Shown: piece by piece, positions 20,500-28,950 of the stretch
Layout: each line of letters opens with the position of its first letter
How positions within the stretch are numbered: the first letter of the stretch is position 1
Origin: Silvimonas amylolytica
GTDB taxonomy: Bacteria; Pseudomonadota; Gammaproteobacteria; Burkholderiales; Chitinibacteraceae
Assembly: GCF_014645555.1 (NCBI RefSeq)
Contig: NZ_BMLY01000001.1
Span: forward strand, 203,929 to 267,928
DNA: 64,000 bases
Reading direction: 5' to 3'
Position numbers and translations under genes: made by a program
Notes under the pieces: generated by a model
The model's input: only the letters and a program-made list of their open reading frames with translations
Database searches by the model: none
Told to the model about the DNA's origin: nothing

Positions 20500-21194
20500 C
20501 TCCGCGCCCCGGACCATGAGCTGACCCGTGCATCGTCACGCCAGCGCGACGCATTGGCGGGAATGCGCGTCCGGTCCATGCGTGCCAGATCGTCTCGTGT
20601 GTCGATATCCAGATGCACGCCAGGGTCGGTTACTGGCAAGAACTGAGCGGCTGCGGCATCACGCTCGATAATGAACCGGGCACCGGCATCACCCTGCAAG
20701 ACACTCAACTGATTGAAGTAGTGCCCCGCGAACCCGACCGGATGACCACACTGACCGTTAAAAGTCGGCACCACCAACGCACTACCAGCAGCCAGCCGCC
20801 GCACGACTTGCCGTATCGTCCCGGGTTGAATAAACGGCATATCGGCGAGCGCCACCACCCAGCCTGCAGCATGTGACGTTTGCTGGACGGCATGCGCCAG
20901 ACTATCGCCCATACCTGTTTCATCATCACCATAGACCAGCACATGCATGCCAGCCGCTTCCAGTAGATATCGCAGCAAGGCATGGCGGGGCGATACGACG
21001 GCCACTGAATACGGCACAGCGTCGATCAGATTGACCGCGCTACGCACCCCAAGCCGACTACCGTCTCCCAGCGGGTGCAACAATTTGGGCGACCCGAACC
21101 GACTCGCGCGGCCCGCTGCGAGCAGCACCCCGACCAGACCATGTTGATTGGCAGGCTGGTGGGCCGCGTCTTCATGATGCTCTAGATGTTTCAT
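20496..21194 (-). CDS. mocA: Molybdenum cofactor cytidylyltransferase-like protein
   Basis: Predicted to attach CMP to molybdopterin, forming the MCD cofactor needed by PaoC-type enzymes. The nucleotidyltransferase signature LLAAGRASRFGSPKLLHPLGDG is at about residues 24-45, with the VALADMPFI metal/nucleotide motif near 113-121 and GHPVGF near 151. At 232 aa it is slightly longer than typical MocA (about 190-200) because of a His/Gln-rich N-terminal extension. Its position between xdhC and paoA, with 4-base overlaps on both sides, ties it to cofactor supply for this enzyme. MobA (GMP transfer) is the alternative, less likely in this context. Confidence 0.88.
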   Translation of the reverse strand: MKHLEHHEDAAHQPANQHGLVGVLLAAGRASRFGSPKLLHPLGDGSRLGVRSAVNLIDAVPYSVAVVSPRHALLRYLLEAAGMHVLVYGDDETGMGDSLAHAVQQTSHAAGWVVALADMPFIQPGTIRQVVRRLAAGSALVVPTFNGQCGHPVGFAGHYFNQLSVLQGDAGARFIIERDAAAAQFLPVTDPGVHLDIDTRDDLARMDRTRIPANASRWRDDARVSSWSGARR

Positions 21195-22330
21195 AATGGA
21201 GTTTCCACGACAGCGTCGCGATGAATGGCACCCTCACGGGCATGCAATTTACCGCCCGCATAGCCACCGAGCGCGGCTTTGATTTCGGCCAGAATGGCCA
21301 GTGCAACTTCCTGCGGATTTTCTGCCCCGATATCCAGGCCGACCGGATAATGCAATACACCTGCATCGACCAGTTTCTCTGCCTTGCCCCGTGCCCCGAT
21401 CTCTTCCAGCAGCCGTTCTGTCCTTGCGCGCGGGCCAAGCTGACCCAGATAGCACGGAGGCACCTCAAGAAGCTGCTCCAGGATGCGCCGATCTTGCTCG
21501 TAACTATGGGTCATGATGACGGCAACACTGCCGGGCGTGATACCGGCCGAGGCAATCACATCATCCAGATCGAGGACATTCACCTGATCCACACGGGCAA
21601 ACCGGCTGCGGCGAGCAAAATGGCTGCGGCCATCCGTCACGACAGTCACCCAACCCAGATCGGTCGCCATGTGCGCCAGCGGCACAGCATCATGCCCGGC
21701 ACCAAAGATCACCAGATGCGGCGGAGGGGCCAACACCTCCAGAAAAAACTCGACTTCGCCGCCATTGACCAGATAACTACTCAGGCGAGACGCATTTTCA
21801 TCCAGCGCCGCTTGCAAATCCGTGAAGACGCGCTCTTGCAGATTGCTATCGCCCAGATCGCCAGAACGGATCCCGTCCGGCGCGATAAACAGGCGCTGCC
21901 CCACATCCAGAAAGCTCACACCACTGCGGCCAATCACCACCGCACAAACAGCTGACTGTCGTTGCATGGCGATGGACTGCAGCCATTGCCACTGTGGTGA
22001 GCGTTCGCTGAGGTGTTCCAGCAAAACGTAAACGGCCCCGTTACAGCCCAAACCGAAGGCCCATTCGGCCTCAGCGCCGGCACTCGTGTCATAGCGGCAC
22101 ACCACAGGTGCGCCACCGGAAGTTAGCCACCAGGCCTTGCGGACAATCTCGGCCTCCAGACAGCCACCACTGACGGTGCCGGCATGCTGACCATCGGCAC
22201 ATACCAGCATGCGCGCACCCGGCCGGCGATAGGCAGAGTTTTCTACCTTCACCACTGTCGCCAACACCACGTCTTCACCCCGCGCAAAGGCTGCGCCAAT
22301 GGTTTCGACCATCTCTGGAACCGTGTTCAC
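21191..22330 (-). CDS. XdhC/PaoD-family molybdenum cofactor insertion chaperone
   Basis: XdhC/PaoD proteins bind the matured cofactor and help insert it into the large subunit. The N-terminal XdhC/CoxI domain has RRPGARMLV and GTVSGGCLEAEIVRKAW (about 30-65); the C-terminal XdhC-C Rossmann domain has LVIFGAGHDAVPLAHMA (about 210-225) and GLDIGAENPQEVALAILAEI. The start is a GTG with GGAGG just upstream; in-frame codons further up lack an SD. The protein has 379 aa. It is the first gene of the paoABC operon and is divergent from a DUF4142 gene, so the operon promoter should lie in 22331-22549. Confidence 0.9.
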   Translation of the reverse strand: MNTVPEMVETIGAAFARGEDVVLATVVKVENSAYRRPGARMLVCADGQHAGTVSGGCLEAEIVRKAWWLTSGGAPVVCRYDTSAGAEAEWAFGLGCNGAVYVLLEHLSERSPQWQWLQSIAMQRQSAVCAVVIGRSGVSFLDVGQRLFIAPDGIRSGDLGDSNLQERVFTDLQAALDENASRLSSYLVNGGEVEFFLEVLAPPPHLVIFGAGHDAVPLAHMATDLGWVTVVTDGRSHFARRSRFARVDQVNVLDLDDVIASAGITPGSVAVIMTHSYEQDRRILEQLLEVPPCYLGQLGPRARTERLLEEIGARGKAEKLVDAGVLHYPVGLDIGAENPQEVALAILAEIKAALGGYAGGKLHAREGAIHRDAVVETPL

Positions 22331-22549
22331 AATGACCTCCGCACGCCAGCCCGTATGACACTCTGAACCACGCGCCCCCTTGCGGCCGTCAGTCCTGTCC
22401 CGCACTTCTTGCAGGATTTGTCTGACATGTTTGCCAGCATCCGCTGTAGGCCCTGGCGCACAGCAAAACCGAGGCCAAACCGACAGAAGTTATTGGTCGA
22501 CACGCTCAGACTGGTTGCATGTCCACGCCGCCTGCAGGTCGGAGCCATC

Positions 22550-23140
22550 ATGCATTTTCGTCGCCGGTTTTCGCGCTCGTACCTCCTGGCCTTGCTATGC
22601 CTTGCCCTGGGAACACCATTGATACTCTTGACTGCCCCGGCCATGAGCCAGACCAGCGAAGGCAGCGCGGCGAGCAGTGCCGCAGAACACATACCACTGC
22701 GACCCGCTGACGCCACGTTTGTCGATAGCGCCGCGCGTGCCAATCTGGCCGAAATCAGGCTCGGGCAACTCATGCTGCAGCGAAGCACAGTGCCCGAGGT
22801 GAAATTTTTTGCGCAGCGCATGGTGCAAGAGCACCAGACCAATCTGGATGGACTGAATCAACTGGCTGCCCAAAAGGGTTTCCGCCTACCCGATGATCTG
22901 ACCGTGGCCGACAAAGAGCTATACGATCGCCTTAGCAAATTGCAGCCCCCACAACTTGAGCATGACTACCTTGGCATTGCCGGCCTGAAGGGGCATCTGG
23001 ATGCCCAAAAGCTGTTCCAGACGTATTTGAAAGAAGGCAAAGACAAGGATTTGATCAGCTACGCACAGATGACCCTTCCCACAGTAAACGACCACCTGGA
23101 TATGGCGCGACATTTGCTGGCCAACTCAAAGAGCGAATAA
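22550..23140 (+). CDS. DUF4142 family exported protein
   Basis: A 196-aa protein with an N-terminal signal or anchor (RSYLLALLCLALGTPLILLTAPAMS) and a helical DUF4142 domain: DATFVDSAARANLAEIRLGQLML and VKFFAQRMVQEHQTN are typical of these ferritin-like, possibly periplasmic proteins. Function is unknown. ATG 22550 has GGAG six bases before it. It is divergent from the xdhC-paoABC operon. No terminator was seen before the next gene, 120 bases away. Confidence 0.87.
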   Translation: MHFRRRFSRSYLLALLCLALGTPLILLTAPAMSQTSEGSAASSAAEHIPLRPADATFVDSAARANLAEIRLGQLMLQRSTVPEVKFFAQRMVQEHQTNLDGLNQLAAQKGFRLPDDLTVADKELYDRLSKLQPPQLEHDYLGIAGLKGHLDAQKLFQTYLKEGKDKDLISYAQMTLPTVNDHLDMARHLLANSKSE

Positions 23141-23213
23141 CACGCACCGGGATTGCGCTCGTCGGATGGGGAAGACCACCACACGGGTCTCTGAATGATT
23201 TCTGATACCATAC

Positions 23214-23227
23214 AGAACGATCGTTCT
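23214..23227. promoter_or_regulatory. 14-base perfect palindrome upstream of the FAN1-like gene
   Basis: AGAACGATCGTTCT reads the same on both strands and lies 34 bases before the start of the FAN1-like gene. Its form fits a TetR-type operator. No TetR gene is in the window. Confidence 0.5.
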
Positions 23228-23261
23228 CATTTACGCTACAACCCACCATCACCCGCCTGTA

Positions 23262-24917
23262 ATGAATGCTGTCATGCCCGCCAGCCGCACACTGGCCGAT
23301 CCGTTTTATTACCTGAACAATTTCCGGCTGGTGCTGGACTGGGTGGGTGCGCGCTATGACGATCTGTTAAATGATGACGAGCGCACCTTCCTGCGCGGCT
23401 TTGCCGCACTGCCTGAAGCTGCACAGGCACTCTTGGTACGCATGGTCATGCGTAAGGGCGTGTTGTTTCGTGCAAGCAAACTTGATTACGCCGAGATTGG
23501 TGACACGCGTGACGCGGTTGCACCATTGCTGACTCAAGGCTGGATTACAGCCACGCCCAGGTTTTCAGTCGACCAGTTGTTTGCACTGTTCAACAAGACT
23601 GATCTCATCGCACTGACATCCGCTGCACCGCCTGAAATCACCCGCAAACCCGAGCTACTGGCATGGGCTCAAACCCGATACACGCAAGCCTGCTCGTTGC
23701 ATGAATGGTTACCTGATAGCACCGATACGGTTTACGGGCTTGAAGTCGATGCACTGGCCGAGCGATTGCGTTTGATGTTCTTTGGCAACCTTAGCCAGGA
23801 TTGGTCCGAATTCGTCCTGACCAATCTAGGCATTTATACCTTCGAACAAGTTGCATTCAGTACCGGCAGCCGGGCGTTTCAGCAACGGGCAGACATCGAC
23901 ACCTATTTGCATCTGGCCCAATGCCGCGATGCGCTGGAACAAGGCACAGCACCACAAGACGTACTGAACAACCTGCCTGGCGTGCGGGAAGACAACCCCT
24001 GGCTGGCGCGTCGCCATGCACGGCTCGTATTCCAGATTGCCCAGCAACTGGAACGTTCGGGCCATCTAAAAGAGGCCATACCCCTTTACGCCAGTTGCAG
24101 CGCACCAGGTGCACGCCAGCGGCACATCCGGACACTGGAAAAGCTAACGCAAACAGCCGAGGCCTACGCACTGGCACAACTTGCGGAGCAGCATCCGGAA
24201 AGCGAAGCGGAATGGCAGCAGATTCAACGCATGTTGCCGCGCTTGCGTCGCGCCCTGGGTCTACCCAAAACCCCGGCCAGTAAAACGGCGCCAACGGAAG
24301 AGTGGCATTTGTGCCTGACACAAAGCGCCAGCAGTGTTGAATTGATCACCCGGGACCATCTCTCGACGAATGACGGGCCCGTTGCCTACGTCGAAAACAC
24401 GCTCTTCAACGCCTTGTTTGGCTTGTTGTGCTGGCCCGCTATTTTCAGTCCGGTGCCCGGTGCGTTTTTTCACCCGTTCCATCACAGCCCGGCTGATCTT
24501 GCCAGCGCCGATTTCCAGTCCCGCCGGCAGTCGTCTTTTGACGCGTGCCTGGGCGAAATCGCCAGCGGCACATACCGTCAGACGATCCTGGCGCGCTTTA
24601 CCGAGAAACAAGGCATCCAGTGCAGTTTCGTAAACTGGGCGACCATCAGCGAACCATTACTGCAACTGGCCTTGCATTGCATTCCAGGAGGGCATCTCAC
24701 CGCGATCTTTCAACGTCTTCTGGCAGACATCATGACTCACCGTGCGGGGCTGCCGGACCTGATCCGCTTCTGGCCTGCCGAGCAACGCTACCAGCTCATT
24801 GAAGTCAAAGGCCCAGGTGATCGCCTGCAAGACAACCAGCTGCGCTGGATGGCTTACTTTGCCGAACACGACATCCCCGTTGCGGTGTGTTACGTCACCT
24901 GGTCTGAAACGGCATGA
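23262..24917 (+). CDS. FAN1-like VRR-NUC domain nuclease
   Basis: A 551-aa protein of the size of bacterial FAN1 (P. aeruginosa FAN1 about 560 aa), a structure-specific 5' flap/interstrand crosslink repair nuclease. The C-terminal VRR-NUC catalytic motif is complete: D499 in GLPDLIRF and E514-K516 in IEVKGPGDRLQDNQ. The N-terminal two-thirds contains the FAN1-type helical region beginning YYLNNFRLVLDWVGARYDDLL. No clear SD precedes ATG 23262. The last codons overlap the next gene by 4 bases (ATGA), so nuclease and helicase are almost certainly co-translated. Assignment to the family is firm; in vivo role is inferred. Confidence 0.9.
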   Translation: MNAVMPASRTLADPFYYLNNFRLVLDWVGARYDDLLNDDERTFLRGFAALPEAAQALLVRMVMRKGVLFRASKLDYAEIGDTRDAVAPLLTQGWITATPRFSVDQLFALFNKTDLIALTSAAPPEITRKPELLAWAQTRYTQACSLHEWLPDSTDTVYGLEVDALAERLRLMFFGNLSQDWSEFVLTNLGIYTFEQVAFSTGSRAFQQRADIDTYLHLAQCRDALEQGTAPQDVLNNLPGVREDNPWLARRHARLVFQIAQQLERSGHLKEAIPLYASCSAPGARQRHIRTLEKLTQTAEAYALAQLAEQHPESEAEWQQIQRMLPRLRRALGLPKTPASKTAPTEEWHLCLTQSASSVELITRDHLSTNDGPVAYVENTLFNALFGLLCWPAIFSPVPGAFFHPFHHSPADLASADFQSRRQSSFDACLGEIASGTYRQTILARFTEKQGIQCSFVNWATISEPLLQLALHCIPGGHLTAIFQRLLADIMTHRAGLPDLIRFWPAEQRYQLIEVKGPGDRLQDNQLRWMAYFAEHDIPVAVCYVTWSETA

Positions 24918-27217
24918 AATACAGCGTGGCGGTACGTGAACTGTGTGAGTTTGTCGCCAAGCGTGGCGATCTGGACTTGCGTTTTACCCCGGCCCCCTCA
25001 GCCCAGGAAGGCATTGCCGGTCACCAGACTGTCACGCTGCGCCGCGGAGCAAAGTATCTGACCGAAATCACACTGGCAGGCGAATATGGCCCGCTGCAAG
25101 TCCGCGGGCGGGCGGATGGGTACGACCCGACACTCAACCAGCTGGAAGAAATCAAGACACACCGCGGCCGGCTGGAACGCATGCCAGAAAATCACCGGCA
25201 TCTCCACTGGGCGCAGGCACGCATCTATGGCTGGTTGATGTGCGAGTTACTTGAGCTGCAAACACTTACCGTAGCGCTGGTGTACTACAACCTCACGACA
25301 GGGCGTGAAACCACGCTGACCGAAGAACACACTGCCCAATCGCTTAAAGTGTTTTTTGATGAATGTTGCGCCCTGTTCCTGACATGGGCAGAGCAGGAAA
25401 TGGCGCATCTGGAAGCGCGCAAGAGCGCATTGACCGCGCTGGATTTCCCGCATCCGGATTTTCGCCCAGGCCAGCGCGACCTGGCTGAAACGGTCTACAA
25501 AGCCGCCTTTACCGGTCGCGCCTTGCTGGCGCAAGCACCCACCGGCATTGGCAAAACCATGGGCACGCTTTTCCCGCTCCTCAAAACCATGGCAAACGGC
25601 AAACTGGACCGGGCATTTTGTCTGGCCGCCAAAACATCTGGCCGCGCGCTCACGCAGGAAAGCCTCCTCAAGCTGCGCCGCAGCGCACCAGGACTGCCTT
25701 TGCGCTCACTGGAACTGGTCGCGCGAGACAAAACCTGCGAGCACCCGGACAAATCCTGTCATGGCGATTCCTGTCCGCTAGCCAAAGGCTTTTATGACCG
25801 ATTGCCGACCGCGCGCGCAGCTGCATTAAAGCGGCTACACATGGATCAATTCACCCTGCGCGAAGTCGCTCTGGACCATCAGGTCTGCCCGTATTACCTC
25901 AGTCAGGAAATGGCGCGCTGGGCCGATGTAATCAGTGGCGATTACAACTATTACTTCGACAGCTACGCGCTGCTGTTCAGCCTGACCCAGGCGCGCGACT
26001 GGCGGGTTGGTGTACTGACTGACGAAGCACACAACCTGATCGAACGCGCCCGCGCCATGTATACCGGTGAACTGGCGCAATCAACGCTCAAGACACTCAG
26101 CAAAAACCCGCCCGCACCCCTAAAAAAATCGTTGCGCAAACTAACCCGCGCCTGGAATGACATTCTCAGCATTCAGTCCGTGCCGTACCTGGTCTATGCC
26201 GGCCTGCCAGACAAGCTCGTCATGGCATTGACCACGTTAGTGGCTGATTTCTCCGAGGTACTGGCCGAAGACCCTGACGGCCTGGAGCCGGACATGCTCA
26301 ATTTTTATTTCGATGCTGTCCATTTTGCGCGGCTGGCTGAAACCTTCGGCCCACACTCCTGGTTTGAAGTGACATTGAGCGGCGAGGGCAGGCACGCCGA
26401 TTCGGTGCTGCGTTTACGCAATATCGTTCCCGCACCGCACCTGCAACCGCGCTTTCAGTCTGCACAAACGGCCGTGCTTTTTTCTGCCACGCTCAACCCG
26501 TTCAGCTTTTATGCCGACACACTGGGCATGCCGAGCGACACCGCACACACCGATATTATTTCGCCATTCCACACCGATCAGCTCACGGTCAACGTCGTCA
26601 CGGATGTCTCTACCCGGTTTAACGACCGTCGTGCATCCATCGCCCCGATTGCAGACCTGATTGCCCGCCAGTTTGCGGGTCAGCCCGGCAATTATCTGGC
26701 CTTTTTCAGCAGTTTTGATTATCTGCAGCAAGTGGAGGAAGCACTGCGCTTGCGCCACCCACACCTGACGGTGTGGCCGCAACAACGACAGATGAGCGAA
26801 GGCGCACGCACAGAATTCCTCGCGCGGTTTACCGAAACCGGTCAAGGCATCGGGCTAGCCGTACTGGGCGGCGCATTTGCGGAAGGCATTGATTTGCCTG
26901 GCAATCGGTTAATTGGTGCTTTCGTCGCCACGCTTGGCTTGCCTCAGGTCAACCCGGTCAACGAAGAAATGCGCCAGCGGTTAGATGAGCTATTCGGCAC
27001 CGGCTACGATTACACCTATCTCTTTCCGGGTCTGCAAAAGGTGGTGCAAGCCGCAGGGCGGGTGATCCGCACGTTAGAGGATCGCGGCACGCTGTATCTG
27101 ATCGATGACCGCTTCGGGCAATCCCGCATACGCCAGCTCCTGCCGGACTGGTGGACCATTCACCACGTCACTTGTCGCGATCGGCAAGTCAAACCCACAC
27201 ACATTGATCGCAATTAA
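24914..27217 (+). CDS. XPD/DinG-type iron-sulfur DNA helicase with N-terminal nuclease-like domain
   Basis: A 767-aa superfamily 2 helicase of the Rad3/XPD/DinG class. Walker A is AQAPTGIGKT (about 206-215) and DEAH is at 370-373. Four Cys between them (C275, C282, C287, C325) match the iron-sulfur cluster of this class. Motif VI-like VVQAAGRVIRTLED is near the C-terminus. The first 180 residues have a PD-(D/E)XK-like pattern (VRGRADGYD with D68, LEEIKTHRG with E79 and K81), as in Cas4/RecB-type nucleases. It overlaps the FAN1-like gene by 4 bases, which suggests joint work on branched or crosslinked DNA. Nuclease activity of the N-terminus is unproven. Confidence 0.9.
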   Translation: MKYSVAVRELCEFVAKRGDLDLRFTPAPSAQEGIAGHQTVTLRRGAKYLTEITLAGEYGPLQVRGRADGYDPTLNQLEEIKTHRGRLERMPENHRHLHWAQARIYGWLMCELLELQTLTVALVYYNLTTGRETTLTEEHTAQSLKVFFDECCALFLTWAEQEMAHLEARKSALTALDFPHPDFRPGQRDLAETVYKAAFTGRALLAQAPTGIGKTMGTLFPLLKTMANGKLDRAFCLAAKTSGRALTQESLLKLRRSAPGLPLRSLELVARDKTCEHPDKSCHGDSCPLAKGFYDRLPTARAAALKRLHMDQFTLREVALDHQVCPYYLSQEMARWADVISGDYNYYFDSYALLFSLTQARDWRVGVLTDEAHNLIERARAMYTGELAQSTLKTLSKNPPAPLKKSLRKLTRAWNDILSIQSVPYLVYAGLPDKLVMALTTLVADFSEVLAEDPDGLEPDMLNFYFDAVHFARLAETFGPHSWFEVTLSGEGRHADSVLRLRNIVPAPHLQPRFQSAQTAVLFSATLNPFSFYADTLGMPSDTAHTDIISPFHTDQLTVNVVTDVSTRFNDRRASIAPIADLIARQFAGQPGNYLAFFSSFDYLQQVEEALRLRHPHLTVWPQQRQMSEGARTEFLARFTETGQGIGLAVLGGAFAEGIDLPGNRLIGAFVATLGLPQVNPVNEEMRQRLDELFGTGYDYTYLFPGLQKVVQAAGRVIRTLEDRGTLYLIDDRFGQSRIRQLLPDWWTIHHVTCRDRQVKPTHIDRN

Positions 27218-27224
27218 GCGGTGC

Positions 27225-27254
27225 TTGACAGCAAATTCCAATATATTGGATTAT
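27225..27254 (+). promoter_or_regulatory. Sigma70-type promoter with embedded palindromic operator
   Basis: A perfect -35 box TTGACA (27225-27230) is followed after 18 bases by GATTAT (27249-27254). The 14-base perfect palindrome TCCAATATATTGGA (27237-27250) fills the spacer, an arrangement typical of an autorepressed regulator. Confidence 0.65.
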
Positions 27255-27279
27255 TCCTCCCATAGAAGAGAGGAAATCC

Positions 27280-27834
27280 ATGGACATCAACACGCATCTC
27301 GCGGAGCGCATCCGTAATCTGCGCAAAGCCGCAGGCTTGTCGCTTGACGCATTGGCCGACAAAACCGGCGTTAGCCGCTCCATGATTTCGATGATTGAGC
27401 GCAACCAGAGCAGTGCCACTGCCGTGGTGCTGGAACGCCTGGCCGCAGGACTGGGTTTGTCGCTGGCGGATCTGTTCAGCGTCAACACCGCCACGAGCGA
27501 ACCCTTGTTGCGTTACAGCGAGCAACCCGTCTGGCACGACCCGCAGTCAGGCTATACCCGCCGTAATCTCTCGCCCCCAAACGCACATGCAGCACTCCAG
27601 ATGGTAGAGGTCATCTTTCCGGCCGGCGCGCGTATTGCTTATGAAACCGGCTTGCGGCAGACCCCGGTTCATCAGCAAATCTGGCTACTGGAGGGTGATA
27701 TGCATATCACCGTCGGCGAGCAGGTTTACATCATGAAGCAGGGCGATTGCCTTGCGTTCGAACTCAATTGCCAGACCGCGTTCCACAATCCAGGCCAGAT
27801 TGACGCCCGCTATCTCGTCGCCATCCACAACTAA
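27280..27834 (+). CDS. XRE family regulator with C-terminal cupin domain
   Basis: A 184-aa transcription factor with an N-terminal helix-turn-helix (residues 7-65; LRKAAGLSLDALADKTGVSRSMISMIERNQSSAT) and a C-terminal cupin sensor domain (about 105-180; HQQIWLLEGDMHITVGEQ). Such regulators bind a small ligand in the cupin and often control the neighbouring gene. The SD GAGAGGAAATCC precedes the ATG, and a promoter with a palindrome lies just upstream, suggesting self-control. The GNAT gene follows after 18 bases and is likely co-transcribed. The ligand is unknown. Confidence 0.92.
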   Translation: MDINTHLAERIRNLRKAAGLSLDALADKTGVSRSMISMIERNQSSATAVVLERLAAGLGLSLADLFSVNTATSEPLLRYSEQPVWHDPQSGYTRRNLSPPNAHAALQMVEVIFPAGARIAYETGLRQTPVHQQIWLLEGDMHITVGEQVYIMKQGDCLAFELNCQTAFHNPGQIDARYLVAIHN

Positions 27835-27852
27835 AACAGATCACAAACCATC

Positions 27853-28389
27853 ATGACTTCAAGTGCCGGCGTTACCCAAATCACTGATCTCAGCACCACA
27901 GATCTGGAAGATCTCTCCGAAGTGTTGTACGCCTGCGTAGAAGGGGGTGCTTCGGTCAGTTTCATGAGCCCGTTTTCCGCCGAACGCGCTCATGCGTTCT
28001 GGCTAGGCATGAGCGCAGACGTCCGCAACGGCAACCGGATTTTTCTGGCCGCCAGAGACGAGGGCGGCCGGATCGTGGGCACCGTCCACGCCATTGTTAA
28101 TCTGCCTGAAAACCAGCCACACCGCGCCGAAGTCGCCAAGTTGCTGGTGCACCCGCGTGCGCGCAATCAAGGGCTCGCAGCCTCACTGATGCAGACACTG
28201 GAGCAACTTTGCGCACGGGCGGGCAAAACGTTGCTGGTTCTGGATACCGTCACCGGTGGCACAGCAGAGCGGCTCTATACAAGAGAGGGGTGGCAAGAGT
28301 GCGGCAAGATTCCTGCATTTGCGCTGATGCCGGACGGCAAACCATGCAGTACAACCGTGTTTTACAAGCAGATCAGCGCAACCGTATAA
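27853..28389 (+). CDS. GNAT family N-acetyltransferase
   Basis: A 178-aa protein with the GNAT fold: VAKLLVHPRARNQGLAASLM (about 95-114) is the acetyl-CoA-binding motif A and LYTREGWQECGKIPAFAL the C-terminal motif B. The target could be an amino group on a small molecule or protein; none can be named. It follows the XRE-cupin gene in an apparent two-gene operon and is closed by a very strong hairpin. Confidence 0.9.
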   Translation: MTSSAGVTQITDLSTTDLEDLSEVLYACVEGGASVSFMSPFSAERAHAFWLGMSADVRNGNRIFLAARDEGGRIVGTVHAIVNLPENQPHRAEVAKLLVHPRARNQGLAASLMQTLEQLCARAGKTLLVLDTVTGGTAERLYTREGWQECGKIPAFALMPDGKPCSTTVFYKQISATV

Positions 28390-28393
28390 CCCA

Positions 28394-28430
28394 AACGCAA
28401 ACAAGGAGGCGCAGCCTCCTTGTTTGCGTT
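28394..28430. terminator. Long perfect hairpin between convergent genes
   Basis: Two perfect 17-base arms (28394-28410 and 28414-28430) flank the 3-base loop GCA. It sits between convergent stop codons at 28389 and 28442, consistent with a shared bidirectional terminator, although no long T run follows on either strand. Confidence 0.7.
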
Positions 28431-28441
28431 CACGCGCCTAA

Positions 28442-28849
28442 TCAGTGATCAAGACGTGATTTACCCGTCCATTGACCCACCGGATGCCCTGCCAATGACG
28501 CCGCAAAAACATCGGTATGATGCTGGCCGATCACGTCCTGACACTTGGTCAACTGGGTCTGTTGGTCAACAGAGAGCGGCCCCTGTTTTTGCATAAACAA
28601 GAGTGACTCATACAAACGCAGCTGCGTATCGTACTCGGACAGCATGTGGATTTCATCCTTGACCGTTCCGGGCTTGAACACCGCCTCCAGCCTCCACGCG
28701 ATATCGCTTAGTCGCAAACCATCTGCGAGTAATTCCACAGCAAGATCGCTAAAGGCCCAGCGCTCCGGCAGGTGATGTTCTTGCAAAGCCTGGACCAATG
28801 GTGACTGCTGGCCCGATTCCGCCAACTGACCGGTCTGGTTCTGCTTCAT
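28442..28849 (-). CDS. Hypothetical protein
   Basis: A 135-aa soluble protein rich in Gln and Leu, without signal peptide or membrane segment. I do not recognise a family. The start is well supported: AGGAGG lies 8 bases before the ATG on the minus strand. It is convergent with the GNAT gene and upstream lies a short gap to the ergothioneine gene end. No partner gene suggests a role. Confidence 0.7.
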   Translation of the reverse strand: MKQNQTGQLAESGQQSPLVQALQEHHLPERWAFSDLAVELLADGLRLSDIAWRLEAVFKPGTVKDEIHMLSEYDTQLRLYESLLFMQKQGPLSVDQQTQLTKCQDVIGQHHTDVFAASLAGHPVGQWTGKSRLDH

Positions 28850-28950
28850 GGATGGACCTCCTGGTTGATGCCCCCAGTATGACCAACCCCACCACCAGCC
28901 GGACGCGGACAGGTGCGCATCCGGCTGACAGAATCGGCCGACAGCGCACC

